Counted from the stretch's first letter, positions 47,766 to 61,039 are shown. The stretch: DNA of 64,000 nt from Taenia hydatigena (GCA_036345935.2 JADWOT020000002.1:3556011-3620010); one strand, 5' to 3'. The notes: generated by a model not told the origin, from the letters alone. Program-made: numbers and translations.

Positions 47766-50467
47766 GTAAGCAAAGAGGCTTCACCATTTCCTGCTATCGG
47801 TCCAGCTGTGCCAATGGGCAACCAATCTCACATTTCATTCAAGAAATCAAGTAAAATGGAACAGGATAACCCCAAGTAAAGAAGCATGACCCGTCAAATC
47901 CAACGTCAGATGGCGCACCAAAGAAACTCGAAGTATGGCAAAGACGGGTTAGTTGTTTTGAGTTTTGCTAGCAATAAAAGCACACCCAGCCAGTCTTAAA
48001 GCCTAAGGTCTAAGGATTAGAGAGCAAAGCTAAAGCCTTCCCAATCGAGTCGATCAATTAGTGCACATCGGTGAGTCGCCAGTAATAATATAGCCAAATA
48101 GGAGGGTAATTCAGCGAACAGGGCCAGTGAAGGTAAAGTGTGGTGTGAACTGCCAGCACCATCCCAAAGCGCAAGTTGCAATAAAGATGGCGCTTAGCGT
48201 TTCAAAGCTTTCGAGCGGATGGAATAGTGCAGCGCGATAGATCATATCCCCGTTTTCGGATGAATAAAAACACTGCTTAAGCACTGCTAGAGGCAAGGAT
48301 GGAAATCAAGCTTAAACAGCACAGCGAAGCATGGGACCAATAGTCAACAATGCGGCAGGCTCGGCACTCGCAAGTGCTAGAAGTTCCAATCATGTCAGAA
48401 ATCGAATTCACGCCAGACACCAATGAAGAGGCGAATCCGTGACATGAGACGATATTAATAACACCCATTCCCTGCTAGGTCAAAGCTGACTTCTAAATAT
48501 TTCTCAATGAAACGAGGAGGGTTGGAGAAAACAGAAGGCAACGACTAAGGAGTGAAGTGAAAGCTAGTAGTGTTGTCGTGCAAACGGTGAGGCCAGTTCC
48601 CATATTATTGCTTCAGCCTTCCTCCCTCACCGAAGGGCTGCTCCCATCTCCTCTATAATCGTCGCAAATCTCAATCCATGCAGTTTCGGCGGCGTACCGC
48701 TTATTTTGTCAAAATCCCTAGCGTAGAAAGAGAACAACAAAGATGACGGTTAAAATGTCACCTGAATTTGACCTTGCTGATGCAGACGGTGTAGGAGGAG
48801 CATTTTGACCTCCTTCCACTAGCATGTGACAGAACATAACTCGTTACCGGACCGGCGCACGCAGTATGGTATATCGGATCTAGTGAGGTCTCCGCTGAAA
48901 CACATTTGTCTATCTACACCTTATAGCTCTAATTTACAAGCTAAGCTAACGGAATTCGAATGTCTTCTTCGCCTCCTCCAATGGTCAGGTGTCGTTGCCA
49001 TCATAGAATATTCTGTCTACTCATTTAAAATGGGAAGGAAAGCATTTCTAATTTCACTCAATCTGATGTGATGGAGAAGGTTTCAACTCAAAGTTTTAGC
49101 AGATGCTTCGTATGTAGTGGGTATATTGAGCTTTCCATGAGGTTGTGACAGTGGCAGAGATCACTGTGAGGCTTGGTGCACGGGACAAAAGCAAATCAAC
49201 ATAGCAGGGAGTATCAGTGGGGCGTTGAAGAAACATTTGGCTACTGCTACCATGACTCTTAACACGCGCAAGTTACTCCAGTTCCTTGATTCCTGGATTC
49301 TTCAGTTTAATAGAAATATATGCAAGGGCTAATCGTCGACAAATGGGTTTAATGCAGCAGGTATCTGCTGCGCACAATCGCGCTCATTCTGAATTTTACT
49401 TTATCCAAAGCTATTTTAACATCCTCGCTTGGTAGGATTGTGTGCTAAAAGCAAATCTGGGGGTCAATAATGCACATTCAATAAGGCTTAGTGCAGAAGT
49501 TTGGGGCATATTAGTAGTATACGGTAGCCATTATGCAACAGTAGGCGTTTACGAACATTGAAAATTCCCTTTTTTAATCACGGCTAGAAAGATACTGCAG
49601 GAATCATTATTGAGAAGCCAGCAGATATGTATGACTCAGTGCTCAAATGCCACGTTCTAATTCAACCTGCATAAAGCTTCGTTTTTATTTAATTTTAGCA
49701 TATTCCTTCATGGAGTGGCTGGCATTTCTAATATTTCCTACTATTAAGGCCAAATGGATAATAAGAGCCAAGCGAGAACAAAAGAATTCAGGTGTTACCT
49801 ACATTTGAATTTAGACTTAGAGGAAATGAAAGGTTGGTAGAAATCTGCGACGAAAATGCCGTTTCGAGGCTAGGAACAAAATAGAAATTCTGAGCTTAGT
49901 TTTATTTTGCCGTTTTGCTTTGTTCTTACTACCACTGTTAAGCAGAGCACCTCGTCCGCCCTCTGCATACATTTGAACTATAAGGTGGCTAAAGGAGGTA
50001 TTGATGGGCCAAAAGACCAAGAGCTTGGGGCGAAGACCTCAGCGGTTGTAGGCACTGACTCCTCCACAATTTCTTCCTGCGATTCGAGGTTGTGAGGAAT
50101 TCTTGATGACATGGGTGCCAAAGAGGGTAGACCTGTTCTAGTGACTCGAATTATTAACTATTTTGCAGACGAATTAACCACCCTGCTGTTCCTGAAAGAC
50201 CCTGAAATCGTTTTTCCAGAGTAATGATCTGTGTTGGCTATAACAACCGATCAACGCTTTTTGTACCATGCACCCACATACAAAGTATGGAAACGCCATA
50301 ACACTAAATGTTTGCGTGCAATCAGCCTACGATACATATCTTTGTGATTTTACGGATAGCAAATCTTCCGTCCCAACATTAAGCATCTTGCTACGACTCA
50401 GTTACCTTGCACTGCTCTAGAAAGAATCACCTCTGAGCTGTATCTGGATAAGATTTGGCTAAAAGTA

Positions 50468-51664
50468 TCACGCAAGGTCGTCAGTATAATTTGCAGGAAG
50501 ACTTGGTTCCAAGACGGTGGAGGTCAAAAGATCCCTCGCCTCACGACAAGAAGTGTGGAGAGCAACTGATCTACCCCAAATAGAGTCTGGCAGAAAAACA
50601 CCCATAGAACGCATGATGACCCGATTGATATTACGCACTAAAATGTCTAGCGCTGGATCCAAATGCTCTTTTCATGTAGTGAAGCTAAGTATCGCCAAAT
50701 CATCACAGAGATCTTACAGAGAGGGTGGTTGAATTTAAAATGGACTTACGACAGAAGAGTAGTTGAATCCGCACCCAAAAGTGGGGGTTAATTATGCCTC
50801 GTATTTCAGGAATAAGCAACTAACAGCGCACACGAAGACAGGATCAGGAATGACCACTAGAGGCCTGCTCAAAATATTTACATGCATATGCATGTGCAGT
50901 ATCCGAAATAATGATACCTCCGTATTTATAGTAGGCAGATGGAACCCGGATAGACAGCAAGGTGCAGTTCATGCGAGAACAGGGGAACCAAGCGAAACGT
51001 GCTTTTAGACATATTATCCCAAGCCCAGTGACTACTGCATAAAATTCGCTCAGTGCGTAAGGCAGTGGTAGTCCTCGTATTATTGACCAAATCTAACTGA
51101 ATCACAGTCTCGGTGAATGCAAGGACGCATAGTAAATGGCTAACTCAACGAAGACTCACTATGGAAGTACCAATTTTGACAAAGCCTTAATGTGAAGTTC
51201 AGTTTGAGGACCACTGTTAAAATGGCACCTCAAGGATTTCCCAAAGACGTTGCTGATGCACGATTCTAAGGTCTGAGAACATGGTAATTTCTCCTCCGCT
51301 TGTTCAGCATAGAAGATGCGAAATTCAGGGATTCTTATTACTCTCGTAGAGTTTACCTGAACATCAGGTAAGTTCCCAAGATGTGGGCTCATCCTATCAC
51401 CTTCGATCTTAGCTTGTCAGTGATTGCAAACCCTATAAGGATCCGTTGCAAACAAAGCAGATGATAAAGTAATTGCCATCGTGCAAACTCACCAGGTGTC
51501 GATAAGGATTTAAGCCGAATCCTTAGCAAATGGATGCACGCGGATCCAAGGCAGACGCATAGCTCTTCGCGCTGAGAAAATTCGGCGGTGGCGACAGAAT
51601 GTCGGGTGCCTGGTCTAGCGCCTGCAGTAACTGCATGCAACGACGTCGAAGACAAAGAAAGCAA
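50468..51664 (-). CDS. Exon-like blocks of an unidentified minus-strand gene (unit 2)
   Basis: Same chain of blocks as at 45,696-46,892, shifted by 4,772 bp. Frames are unbroken; a W-to-G change occurs just outside block 2 near 51,376. If the blocks are real exons, the duplication either doubled an internal part of one gene or made two partial copies. Confidence 0.35.
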
Positions 51665-52341
51665 GCCAATAATTGTGTTCCAATTTCACCAAGAGGACGT
51701 CCAGGAGAGACCTGATTATCGGACACCGTGGATTAGCTTATCCACGGCTGCTTAATAAGCACAAAACCATATTTCTACCCTGTTGTGTGACTTCAGGCCT
51801 TCAATAAACATCCTTTTGGCAAAAATCAGATTTAATAACCCTAAATTTTGATTGCTAAGGCAAGAACGGGGCCAGTTTGAAAAGCATTCTTTCTCTATTT
51901 TTTAAACAAAATCTCTACCTATTTACGCAATGCTAGCTAAAGTAAGAAGATAATTGAAAGACAATGGCGAACCTGTAGCAAAAGATATTCACTCCAGATC
52001 CAAAACAGAAATAGAAAGCCATGCGAGCAAAAGAAGAAAGAGAAGGAACTTTTCCAGAAGCAAGAACTGTATTGTTTTCCTTTTAAATAAATCTCTTTAC
52101 ACCTAGCCATGTGATTCACAATCTAGAGGCATTTAATATTAGGAGGTGTGTCAGTGCAACCACACAATTTGAATACAAATTTGCGCCCACTTTTCGTAAA
52201 TCAAAAAATTTGCTTCCAAAAAAGAGCTGTTGTTTTCTCCCTTAGCATGAGAAATGGTTTTGCACATACCCTAATAACGGTTTTGCTTACACATCGGCTA
52301 TGTAAGTCACACATTTAAACATGCAAATGCTTGTCCTGCAG

Positions 52342-52537
52342 AATAGGGAACCGCCACGGCATAAATTTACACTAGTGCGTCCGTTTAATGATATGCCAGT
52401 GCAGAATATGTTTTATTGCAACACTGCGCTTAAAGCGATTGTCAACATGCTCAGATTTGATGCCCTCGCCGTCTGCATGCACTGCTGATGTTGTCCGGCT
52501 CATAGATTATGAGTACATTGCTAATGTCTGGTGCATG
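52342..52537 (+). pseudogene. Choline/ethanolamine kinase-like exon fragment (unit 2)
   Basis: Copy of the 47,570-47,765 fragment with the same frame change. Two base differences: cgc to tgc near 52,473, and gcc to gtc, changing IANAW to IANVW. A constrained exon would be expected to keep such positions more strictly, which fits a pseudogene. Confidence 0.38.
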
Positions 52538-53610
52538 GTAAGCAAAGAGGCTTCACCATTTCCTGCTATCGGTCCAGCTGTGCCAATGGGCAACCAATCT
52601 CACATTTCATTCAAGAAATCAAGTAAAATGGAACAGGATAACCCCAAGTAAAGAAGCATGACCCGTCAAATCCAACGTCAGATGGCGCACCAAAGAAACT
52701 CGAAGTATGGCAAAGACGGGTTAGTTGTTTTGAGTTTTGCTAGCAATAAAAGCACACCCAGCCAGTCTTAAAGCCTAAGGTCTAAGGATTAGAGAGCAAA
52801 GCTAAAGCCTTCCCAATCGAGTCGATCAATTAGTGCACATCGGTGAGTCGCCAGTAATAATATAGCCAAATAGGAGGGTAATTCAGCGAACAGGGCCAGT
52901 GAAGGTAAAGTGTGGTGTGAACTGCCAGCACCATCCCAAAGCGCAAGTTGCAATAAAGATGGCGCTTAGCGTTTCAAAGCTTTCGAGCGGATGGAATAGT
53001 GCAGCGCGATAGATCATATCCCCGTTTTCGGATGAATAAAAACACTGCTTAAGCACTGCTAGAGGCAAGGATGGAAGTCAAGCTTAAACAGCACAGCGAA
53101 GCATGGGACCAATAGTCAACAATGCGGCAGGCTCGGCACTCGCAAGTGCTAGAAGTTCCAATCATGTCAGAAATCGAATTCACGCCAGACACCAATGAAG
53201 AGGCGAATCCGTGACATGAGACGATATTAATAACACCCATTCCCTGCTAGGTCAAAGCTGACTTCTAAATATTTCTCAATGAAACGAGGAGGGTTGGAGA
53301 AAACAGAAGGCAACGACTAAGGAGTGAAGTGAAAGCTAGTAGTGTTGTCGTGCAAACGGTGAGGCCAGTTCCCATATTATTGCTTCAGCCTTCCTCCCTC
53401 ACCGAAGGGCTGCTCCCATCTCCTCTATAATCGTCGCAAATCTCAATCCATGCAGTTTCGGCGGCGTACCGCTTATTTTGTCAAAATCTCTAGCGTAGAA
53501 AGAGAACAACAAAGATGACGGTTAAAATGTCACCTGAATTTGACCTTGCTGATGCAGACGGTGTAGGAGGAGCATTTTGACCTCCTTCCACTAGCATGTG
53601 ACAGAACATA

Positions 53611-54717
53611 ACTAATCGAACATTAAGGTTGAATGGTGGTGGACTGTGTATGTGATGTGTCCAGCATAAGTAAAATTGACAAAGAGCAAACTGCGCATAC
53701 TATCAGACTCAAATCTTGAGGTGGTCCCGTGTGTTTCATGATGTGTGGACGTGAAACCACAACAGCTCATCACATCTACAACCACATTACGCTTTCATTG
53801 TATTGTAGGGTCCTACTTAAACCAAATTCAGGGCAGATTGTACGAGGTGAGACAAAGATCTTAAGACGAAATATATTTAGTTCACGTCAGAGGAATCTGG
53901 GTCTTCTCGCCATGCCCTCCAGAGGTGGTAATTATACACCAACTACAGTCACCTGATTTTATGGTCGCATCATTTCAGCACTTTTAATGCACAATTAACA
54001 TCAAAGGGAATTCCAGCGGAACGTGACGGTAATGCTAAAGTCAAGAGCGGAAAGGGTTCCGTTGCTCATGGTGCACGCTAACATGTTGATTAGACATGCT
54101 GGGCATACCCTTTCTCATTTGACGTGAAAGGTAGTTATGCCAAGTCTGCTGTGAGACCCAAAATAGGCACAAACAATTTCATGTCGTCTGAGTAAGTTTC
54201 CTCTCTCGCGATAAGCATTGGACGTCATGCATGACAATTGCGTTAGAAAGAGCTCTGTCCAAATTTCCTTGCATTGGCGTACTCCCAGCATAATTCGTCG
54301 TGGACAGTAAGTACATGTTCAGTTTAAATACACTGCCACAAATTTGCTAGCGGAACTGATTTTGTGCCCTAATATTGCATCCCTTTTGCACAAAATGTAG
54401 AACATCATCAAAAATGTAGGGATTTGAAGCATAAGATAGTTGCCCAATTCGCAGCACAATGTAAGCTCAGTTTCGAGTTGGCGGAAATGTTAGCCTCCAA
54501 AGAGAAAAAGGTGAGCATAAAAAGCCTGTATTTTTAGTAGCTGTCTAATCAAAGGGGTCACACCGGGAATAATTAAACATAAGCGAGTAACACTGCTTCA
54601 TTGCACGCACCGTGAAATCCTATGTTGAGAAAAGAGGAGTCTGGTAATTTTGCGAAATAGACCGTGGTTGCAGGCATGGTCGAACTGTTGGCAATTTGCA
54701 CTTACGCACAAGTAAGC
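53611..54717. other. Junction and 3' flank of gene B
   Basis: From about 54,145 to 54,717 the sequence parallels 21,683-22,254 downstream of gene A (ctgagtaag, catgcatgacaattgcgttagaaag). 53,611-54,140 shows no gene. The relic hydrophobic exon seen after gene A has no clear counterpart here, so the duplication may end between them. Confidence 0.5.
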
Positions 54718-56533
54718 TCAAGCACGCCTCATTGCCGTGCCAGAGGGGGCCAGACGGAATGGGCCCTTGGGCAGATCAGTTGGTCGCCATAATACCCTCG
54801 TTCTTCCTATGCAAACAGGCAAGTCATCTCTCGGTGTGGTAGAGCACATCGCAATCGCACTTGCCAGCTTACCTGGAGGTGGTGTTGTAACAAATCCATC
54901 GTATAGTTCAGCCGCCTCTGTGTCCACCAACACTCGGTGTCGAGTTTTGGCCCCCAACCCATCATGAGTGATCCTACCCTGTGAATAATTTACCGTTTTA
55001 CTCCTGGAGAAGTAAGGTCGATGAGTAGAAACCACAGTCAGTCTAATGTGGTTCGCGTAGTTTCCACCCAACGCCCTCACATCCCAAGTTAAAGTAATGC
55101 TTTGTGGCGTCGCGAAACTCCATCGGAAGTGTGCTGGGAGTGGTTTTGGCCATTCCTTTGTCTCGTCTGCAAAATGGAAAAATATTTAATGCATGATAGC
55201 AACCACTTAAGCATTCTGACCCCATGCGGAGCGAAAATGCGGAACATTTGATGCTAAGCTATTTACGGTGATAGCAGCAAGCAGCATGAATTAAATATGT
55301 TTGCCCCAATCCGCAACAAGCACTTGCTCAAAGTGAACGCTAATTTACGATTTGAGGGTGTGCAAAACAATTATGAGCATGCTGGGAGGGAGATGTTCGT
55401 TTCTAATGCGTGAGTATAGTCCGAATTTTATTGCAGACATTTTTGGGCTATATATCTCATGCCTTTGGGACGGGTATTAGGCGCTTGGCACATACTTCTT
55501 ATCCAATATCCACTTGCTCACAATGTGCTGCCAATTAAATGAAAAAAATAGGGCACTAGCACAACATCACAACCTTCCTTATGTAAACAGGCATGCCAGC
55601 CTTTGGCATGATGATGCATATCATAATCACACTTGCCATCTTACCAGTGGGCAATGTTGTAATGAATCCGTAGAATATAACATCAGAGCTCTCATTCGTA
55701 ATTGCGTTTACTAACACATGGTATCGTGTGTCGGACTCCAATCCGTAAAGAATGAATATCCCATTCGAAAAATTTCCTTTTTTGCTCTCGAGTAAAAAAG
55801 GGTTCGAAGGTGAAAATGCAGTCAGTCTAATTTGGTTCGCGTAGTGCTCGCCCAACTGTTCCACTTCCCAAAGTAGCGTAATGGTGTGGGCTCCCACACA
55901 ACACCAGTGAAAGTGCTTTGGAAGCGGTATTTTTACTTCTATTGCTTCTTCTGTAAATCGAAAAAAATATCTTGCTCAGCAAAACTATTGCGGACATTGT
56001 GAATCACTTCGAAGCAGGAATACCAAAAACTTGTGCTTCCCAAACGAAAGCACTGGCATTAAGAGGTATGACTACTTGCAAGTTACCTTTAAAATACGAC
56101 AATCGGCATGCTTGATCTGTGGGACAGGTGTCTGTAAGTATTAGCCTATGACGTATGAGCTTGAATTGAAATGAAACGTATGCACCGAGAATCACGCTAA
56201 TAATTTAAGTGGAACGCAGCAGAGATAAGAAATGCGGCATTTAATTCGTGTGACATGATTGTCATTCGCACACAAATGCCACCGTCAACTGGTACAAACG
56301 CAGCTATGTATGAGTGGATGGAAGATGACATGGTAAAATCAAGCGAATGCAGCAATTAAAAAGTAAACGCACATAGTGCCTCGCCTAAGAAGAACGGAAG
56401 CAATTAACCGGTGAGAAATGTGTACAAATGCTGATCAATATTATACAGTAGATTGAAACTCACCACCCAGTTCTATGCGGCTCCTCGCAAAGTGCGAAAG
56501 TGTCAGCAGCATAAGATACAAAAGAAACGACAT
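54718..56533 (-). CDS. Gene B: secreted two-FN3 antigen-like protein, paralogue of gene A
   Basis: Exon 1 is 56,533-56,464: ATG and a good signal peptide, MSFLLYLMLLTLSHFARS, then donor gtgagt, phase 1. Exon 2 is 55,950-55,645: acceptor cgatttacag, 102 codons, FN3-1 with ITLLWEVEQL and DTRYHVLVNAI, donor gtaag. Exon 3 starts at 55,166 (acceptor cattttgcag); FN3-2 with ITLTWDVRALGG and TRHRVLVD runs to donor gtaagc after 54,873. Exon lengths (70, 306, 294 nt) equal those of gene A. Reading on through the donor stays open to the stop at 54,718, giving 274 residues, as in gene A. NFS, NES and NYS sequons are present. No disabling change is seen, so it may be the functional copy. Family role: taeniid oncosphere secreted or surface antigen with FN3 domains. 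The 3' end is uncertain. Confidence 0.72.
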
Positions 56534-56573
56534 TGCCTACGAAGAATTGGATTACAAGTCTAAATTATGGTGC

Positions 56574-56590
56574 ATTTATAAGATTGGGCA
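56574..56590 (-). promoter_or_regulatory. TATA box (and CCAAT) of gene B
   Basis: The minus strand reads gcccaatcttataaatgc about 41-55 nt before the ATG. The TATA element is conserved with gene A; the CCAAT word is intact only here (gene A has cccactcc). Confidence 0.55.
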
Positions 56591-56760
56591 CCACTATACC
56601 AGCCTATCAAATGCGTGTTCTTGAACTACAAGGCAACTCCTACATGCGCAAAGTAGTTGATCGTGAAATAATGTGTTGCTTTCTGCTCTGAAATCAGTGG
56701 TCTGCTACCACATGACTTATCATGAAGGTGCGCAGAGGCAAATGCTGAAATAATGTACAA

Positions 56761-59154
56761 GGCTCAATGACGCCATTAGTCTCAAGTTGTATGTCATGTC
56801 AACAGAGGGCGAATTGATGCAGCTAGGCAGCCTTGAGATATAAAGCTAGTTCAGCGAGGCCAAATCACAGCCAAAAGCCCCTGTAGTACCGATTAAGGAC
56901 TGACTGACTGCCCTTCTGGCTCCATCGTCACGTCTAGTAGATCTCGCATTTATGCGAGAAATAAATGATGTCCGGGGAAAAGGAGGTGGAAAATTGATGC
57001 TTGATAATGGATGATTTCCAGCAAAAAATGCGCCTAGACAAGTACACTTGCAAAATTTCTTTTAATATCAACGTCGTAACGTGGTCAATGCAGAAATATG
57101 CGTAGAAATGTGGGTAGATAAGCAAGACATGTAAGTGTCCTTCAATGAAACTGGAGTCTTATCCGTTGTTGGGTCCGCAATGTTAACTCACTCACATTGA
57201 CAACCTTCTGTAGAAGTAGGCTTCGATTGACGAAGGAATACGCCTCACTTCACCCTAAGTGTCAAATCACAAAGCCATTCTGAAATACACAGCAAAGAAC
57301 TTCAAAGCGCTGTCAATTTTGACGCATCCAATTTGCGATGGTGTAATTTTCGGTGGAAAGAAGATTGGCGCAATTAGGCTTCATTCCATCCCACTCCCCT
57401 ATTTTGGTTAGCATGAAACATGTTGGATTTTACCAAAACCACCTGCTATCTTATTTTCCTATTATGTTCTATGCTTTCTTTGCAGAATTTTACCATCTAC
57501 ATTTACATCGGTATGTGGGTGGTGGGCATAAGTGTTAGCAAAGCCACATCTTGTGTGCCACCAATCCATGTGGAGGGATAATCCAGAACGCAATATAGTC
57601 ATGTAGTAGATCTGCAGAATTCGTCCACATTATTACGGCTTGTGTCAGAGATGTAAGTAGGTGTCAGCAATGCCACAAATGGGGTGCCGCCAATCAGTGT
57701 GAAGGGATAATTTAGGCCCATAAATGGCTTATTGGGCACCCGCAGAATTTACTCATATACTTGCGACTTTAAAATCACACCGATGTCGGTGGTGAGTGCA
57801 AGCATTAAAAATTTTACACCTTATATGCGAAAAATTCACGTGAAGGGATAAACTAGACCCAATCGATGGCATGTAGGTGACCAGCAAAATTCACTCAGTT
57901 GAGCTTGACGTAAAAATCACATCCATATGGCAGTAGTGGGTGAGTGTTAGCAATACCACAACTTGTGTGCCACCAATCAATAAGAGGACTAATCCACGCG
58001 CCATAGATAGCATTTGAGACATCTACAGAATTGACCGATATACTTTCGACATTAATCTCGCACCGGTCGTTCAGTGGTGGGTGTAAGTATCAGAAATGCC
58101 ACACCTCATGTGCCAACAATCAGTGTGGAAGAATAATCTTAACCCCATAGATAGCATGTGAGGCACCTGCACCGGTCTGTCCGTGTTGAGTGTAAGATTT
58201 AGCAATGCAAATCCTGTATGTCACTAGTCAATGCAGAAGGATATTCTAAGGCGCATAGCTGGCAATTGACGAAGCTGCAGAATTTACACATATTTGCCTC
58301 TTCCACTTCACACAGGTCAGTCGGTGATGAGAGTAAGTGTTAGCAATGCTACACTCTGCGTTCCATCAATTACTGTGGAGGGGTAATCTGGACGCCACAG
58401 ATAGCATGTGGGAGACCCGCAGAATTGACTCGTATTCTCTAGACATTAATCTCACACCGGTCTGTCGGTGGTGGGTGTAACTGTTAGCAATGCTTAACTT
58501 GTGTGCTATTTATCAGAGCGGAAGTTAAATTTTATTCGTCATAGATAGCATTTGACAAATCTGTAAAATCTGCACACATTTGCTTCTTCCCTTCCTTACA
58601 GGTCATTCAGTAGTTGATTAAGCGTTTACTGTGCCACAAATTGTGTGCCACCGACCGTTTGGAGGGCTAATCTATAGCGCACCTTTGTTTTTTGAGGGGT
58701 CTGCAGAATTCACTCGCATTCTTGCGACATTAAACTCACACCCGTCTGTTATTGGTTGGTGTTACTGTCAGTAATGCCACGTCTTGTGTGCCACCAATTG
58801 GTGTGATGGGATTTTCCAAACCCCATGGGTAGCATGTGAGAGACTCTCAGAATTTACTTACATTCTTACGTCTTTGACATCACACTGATTTTCAGTGGTG
58901 GGTTAACGTGTTATCAGCGCATCAACTTGTGTGCCTCCAACCAGTGTGGATTGATAATCTAGACCGCCTTAATGGCATACGATTCGTTTTTAGAATTTCT
59001 GTACAAAATTTTATTTTTAAAGTCACACTTCCCTGTTGATTGTAGGAATACGTGTCAGGTTTGCAGCAACTTATGAGCAACCAAGCAGCCTGGTGAATAT
59101 TTAAGATTGCTTAGGTGGCATGTGGCGCTCCTTCATTTTTACCTTAATTACTTG
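56761..59154 (+). repeat. Left arm of large palindrome (gene B flank plus satellite)
   Basis: Reverse complement of 61,608-64,000 (coordinates sum to 120,761-120,762). The arm contains the outer flank of gene B and about eleven satellite units. The partner reaches the window end, so the true left limit may extend toward gene B. Confidence 0.93.
57500..59040 (+). repeat. ~140-bp satellite array
   Basis: Core words (tgtgtgccaccaatc.gtgtggaggg, agcatgtgagac, tctgcagaattcactc, cacaccg.tctgtc.gtggtgggtgtaagtgttagcaatgc) recur with the tgtgccacc element at about 57,557, 57,690, 57,970, 58,109, 58,360, 58,503, 58,642, 58,788 and 58,930, a period of about 140-145 bp. Units are divergent from one another. 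Confidence 0.88.
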
Positions 59155-60647
59155 TCAAAGACGTAAGAATGTAAGTAAATTCTGAGAGTCTCTCACATGC
59201 TACCCATGGGGTTTGGAAAATCCCATCACACCAATTGGTGGCACACAAGATGTGGCATTACTGACAGTAACACCAACCAATAACAGACGGGTGTGAGTTT
59301 AATGTCGCAAGAATGCGAGTGAATTCTGCAGACCCCTCAAAAAACAAAGGTGCGCTATAGATTAGCCCTCCAAACGATCGGTGGCACACAATTTGTGGCA
59401 CAGTAAACGCTTAATCAACTACTGAATGACCTGTAAGGAAGGGAAGAAGCAAATGTGTGCAGATTTTACAGATTTGTCAAATGCTATCTATGACGAATAA
59501 AATTTAACTTCCGCTCTGATAAATAGCACACAAGTTAAGCATTGCTAACAGTTACACCCACCACCGACAGACCGGTGTGAGATTAATGTCTAGAGAATAC
59601 GAGTCAATTCTGCGGGTCTCCCACATGCTATCTATGGCGTCCAGATTACCCCTCCACAGTAATTGATGGAACGCAGAGTGTAGCATTGCTAACACTTACT
59701 CTCATCACCGACTGACCTGTGTGAAGTGGAAGAGGCAAATATGTGTAAATTCTGCAGCTTCGTCAATTGCCAGCTATGCGCCTTAGAATATCCTTCTGCA
59801 TTGACTAGTGACATACAGGATTTGCATTGCTAAATCTTACACTCAACACGGACAGACCGGTGCAGGTGCCTCACATGCTATCTATGGGGTTAAGATTATT
59901 CTTCCACACTGATTGTTGGCACATGAGGTGTGGCATTTCTGATACTTACACCCACCACTGAACGACCGGTGCGAGATTAATGTCGAAAGTATATCGGTCA
60001 ATTCTGTAGATGTCTCAAATGCTATCTATGGCGCGTGGATTAGTCCTCTTATTGATTGGTGGCACACAGGTTGTGGCATTGCTAACACTCACCCACTACT
60101 GCCATATGGATGTGATTTTTACGTCAAGCCCAACTGAGTGAATTTTGCTGGTCACCTACATGCCATCGATTGGGTCTAGTTTATCCCTTCACGTGAATTT
60201 TTCGCATATAAGGTGTAAAATTTTTAATGCTTGCACTCACCACCGACATCGGTGTGATTTTAAAGTCGCAAGTATATGAGTAAATTCTGCGGGTGCCCAA
60301 TAAGCCATTTATGGGCCTAAATTATCCCTTCACACTGATTGGCGGCACCCCATTTGTGGCATTGCTGACACCTACTTACATCTCTGACACAAGCCGTAAT
60401 AATGTGGACGAATTCTGCAGATCTACTACATGACTATATTGCGTTCTGGATTATCCCTCCACATGGATTGGTGGCACACAAGATGTGGCTTTGCTAACAC
60501 TTATGCCCACCACCCACATACCGATGTAAATGTAAATGGTAAAATTCTGCAAAGAAAGCATAGAACATAATAGGAAAATAAGATAGCAGGTGGTTTTGGT
60601 AAAATCCAACATATTTCATGCTAACCAAAATAGGGGAGTGGGATGGA
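59153..60647 (-). repeat. Inner inverted copy of the left arm
   Basis: Reverse complement of 57,385-58,879 (coordinates sum to 118,032), ending exactly at the base before the N at 60,648. Together with the left arm it forms a palindrome with a 273-bp loop (58,880-59,152). Confidence 0.93.
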
Positions 60648-60648
60648 N
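60648..60648. other. Undetermined base marking a sequence join
   Basis: The only N in the window. Immediately left is an inverted copy of the arm; immediately right is a direct copy of 58,573 onward. The two sequences are not contiguous in any other copy. Confidence 0.95.
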
Positions 60649-61039
60649 CACACATTTGCTTCTTCCCTTCCTTACAGGTCATTCAGTAGTTAAGTAAGTG
60701 TTTACTGTGCCACAAATTGTGTGCCACCGATCGTTTGGAAGGCTAATCCATAGCGCACCCTTGTTTTTTGAGGGGTCTGCAGAATTCACTCACATTCTTG
60801 CGACATTAAACTCACACCCGTCTGTTATTGGTTGGTGTTACTGTCAGTAATGCCACATCTTGTGTGCCACCAATTGGTGTGATGGGATTTTCCAAACCCC
60901 ATGGGTAGCATGTGAGAGACTCTCAGAATTTACTTACATTCTTACGTCTTTGACATCACACTGATTTTCAGTGGTGGGTTAACGTGTTATCAGCGCGTCA
61001 ACTTGTGTGCCTCCAACCAGTGTGGATTGATAATCTAGA
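60649..61039 (+). repeat. Direct 391-bp copy of satellite 58,573-58,963
   Basis: Constant offset of 2,076 bp with a few substitutions; ends where unique sequence begins. Confidence 0.92.

Larger units (their letters stand above)
44067..48838 (+). repeat. Tandem duplication, unit 1 (4,772 bp)
   Basis: Every landmark recurs exactly 4,772 bp downstream with no net indel. I counted roughly 14 single-base differences, or about 99.7% identity. Breakpoints share only the 3-bp word act (44,067, 48,839, 53,611), consistent with microhomology-mediated or replication-slip duplication. Confidence 0.95.
48839..53610 (+). repeat. Tandem duplication, unit 2 (4,772 bp)
   Basis: Direct copy of 44,067-48,838. 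Differences include 48,860 (c for a), near 49,085, 49,325 and 49,717, a changed residue in the exon-like block near 51,376, and 52,527 (t for c). After 53,613 the sequence diverges (taatcg versus tcgtta). Confidence 0.95.

Noticed and set aside
57353..57538. 61-codon frame recurring at 63,223-63,408 and partly at 60,494-60,682
   Set aside because: Its repetition comes from the palindrome, and the frame lies in the non-coding flank leading into satellite.
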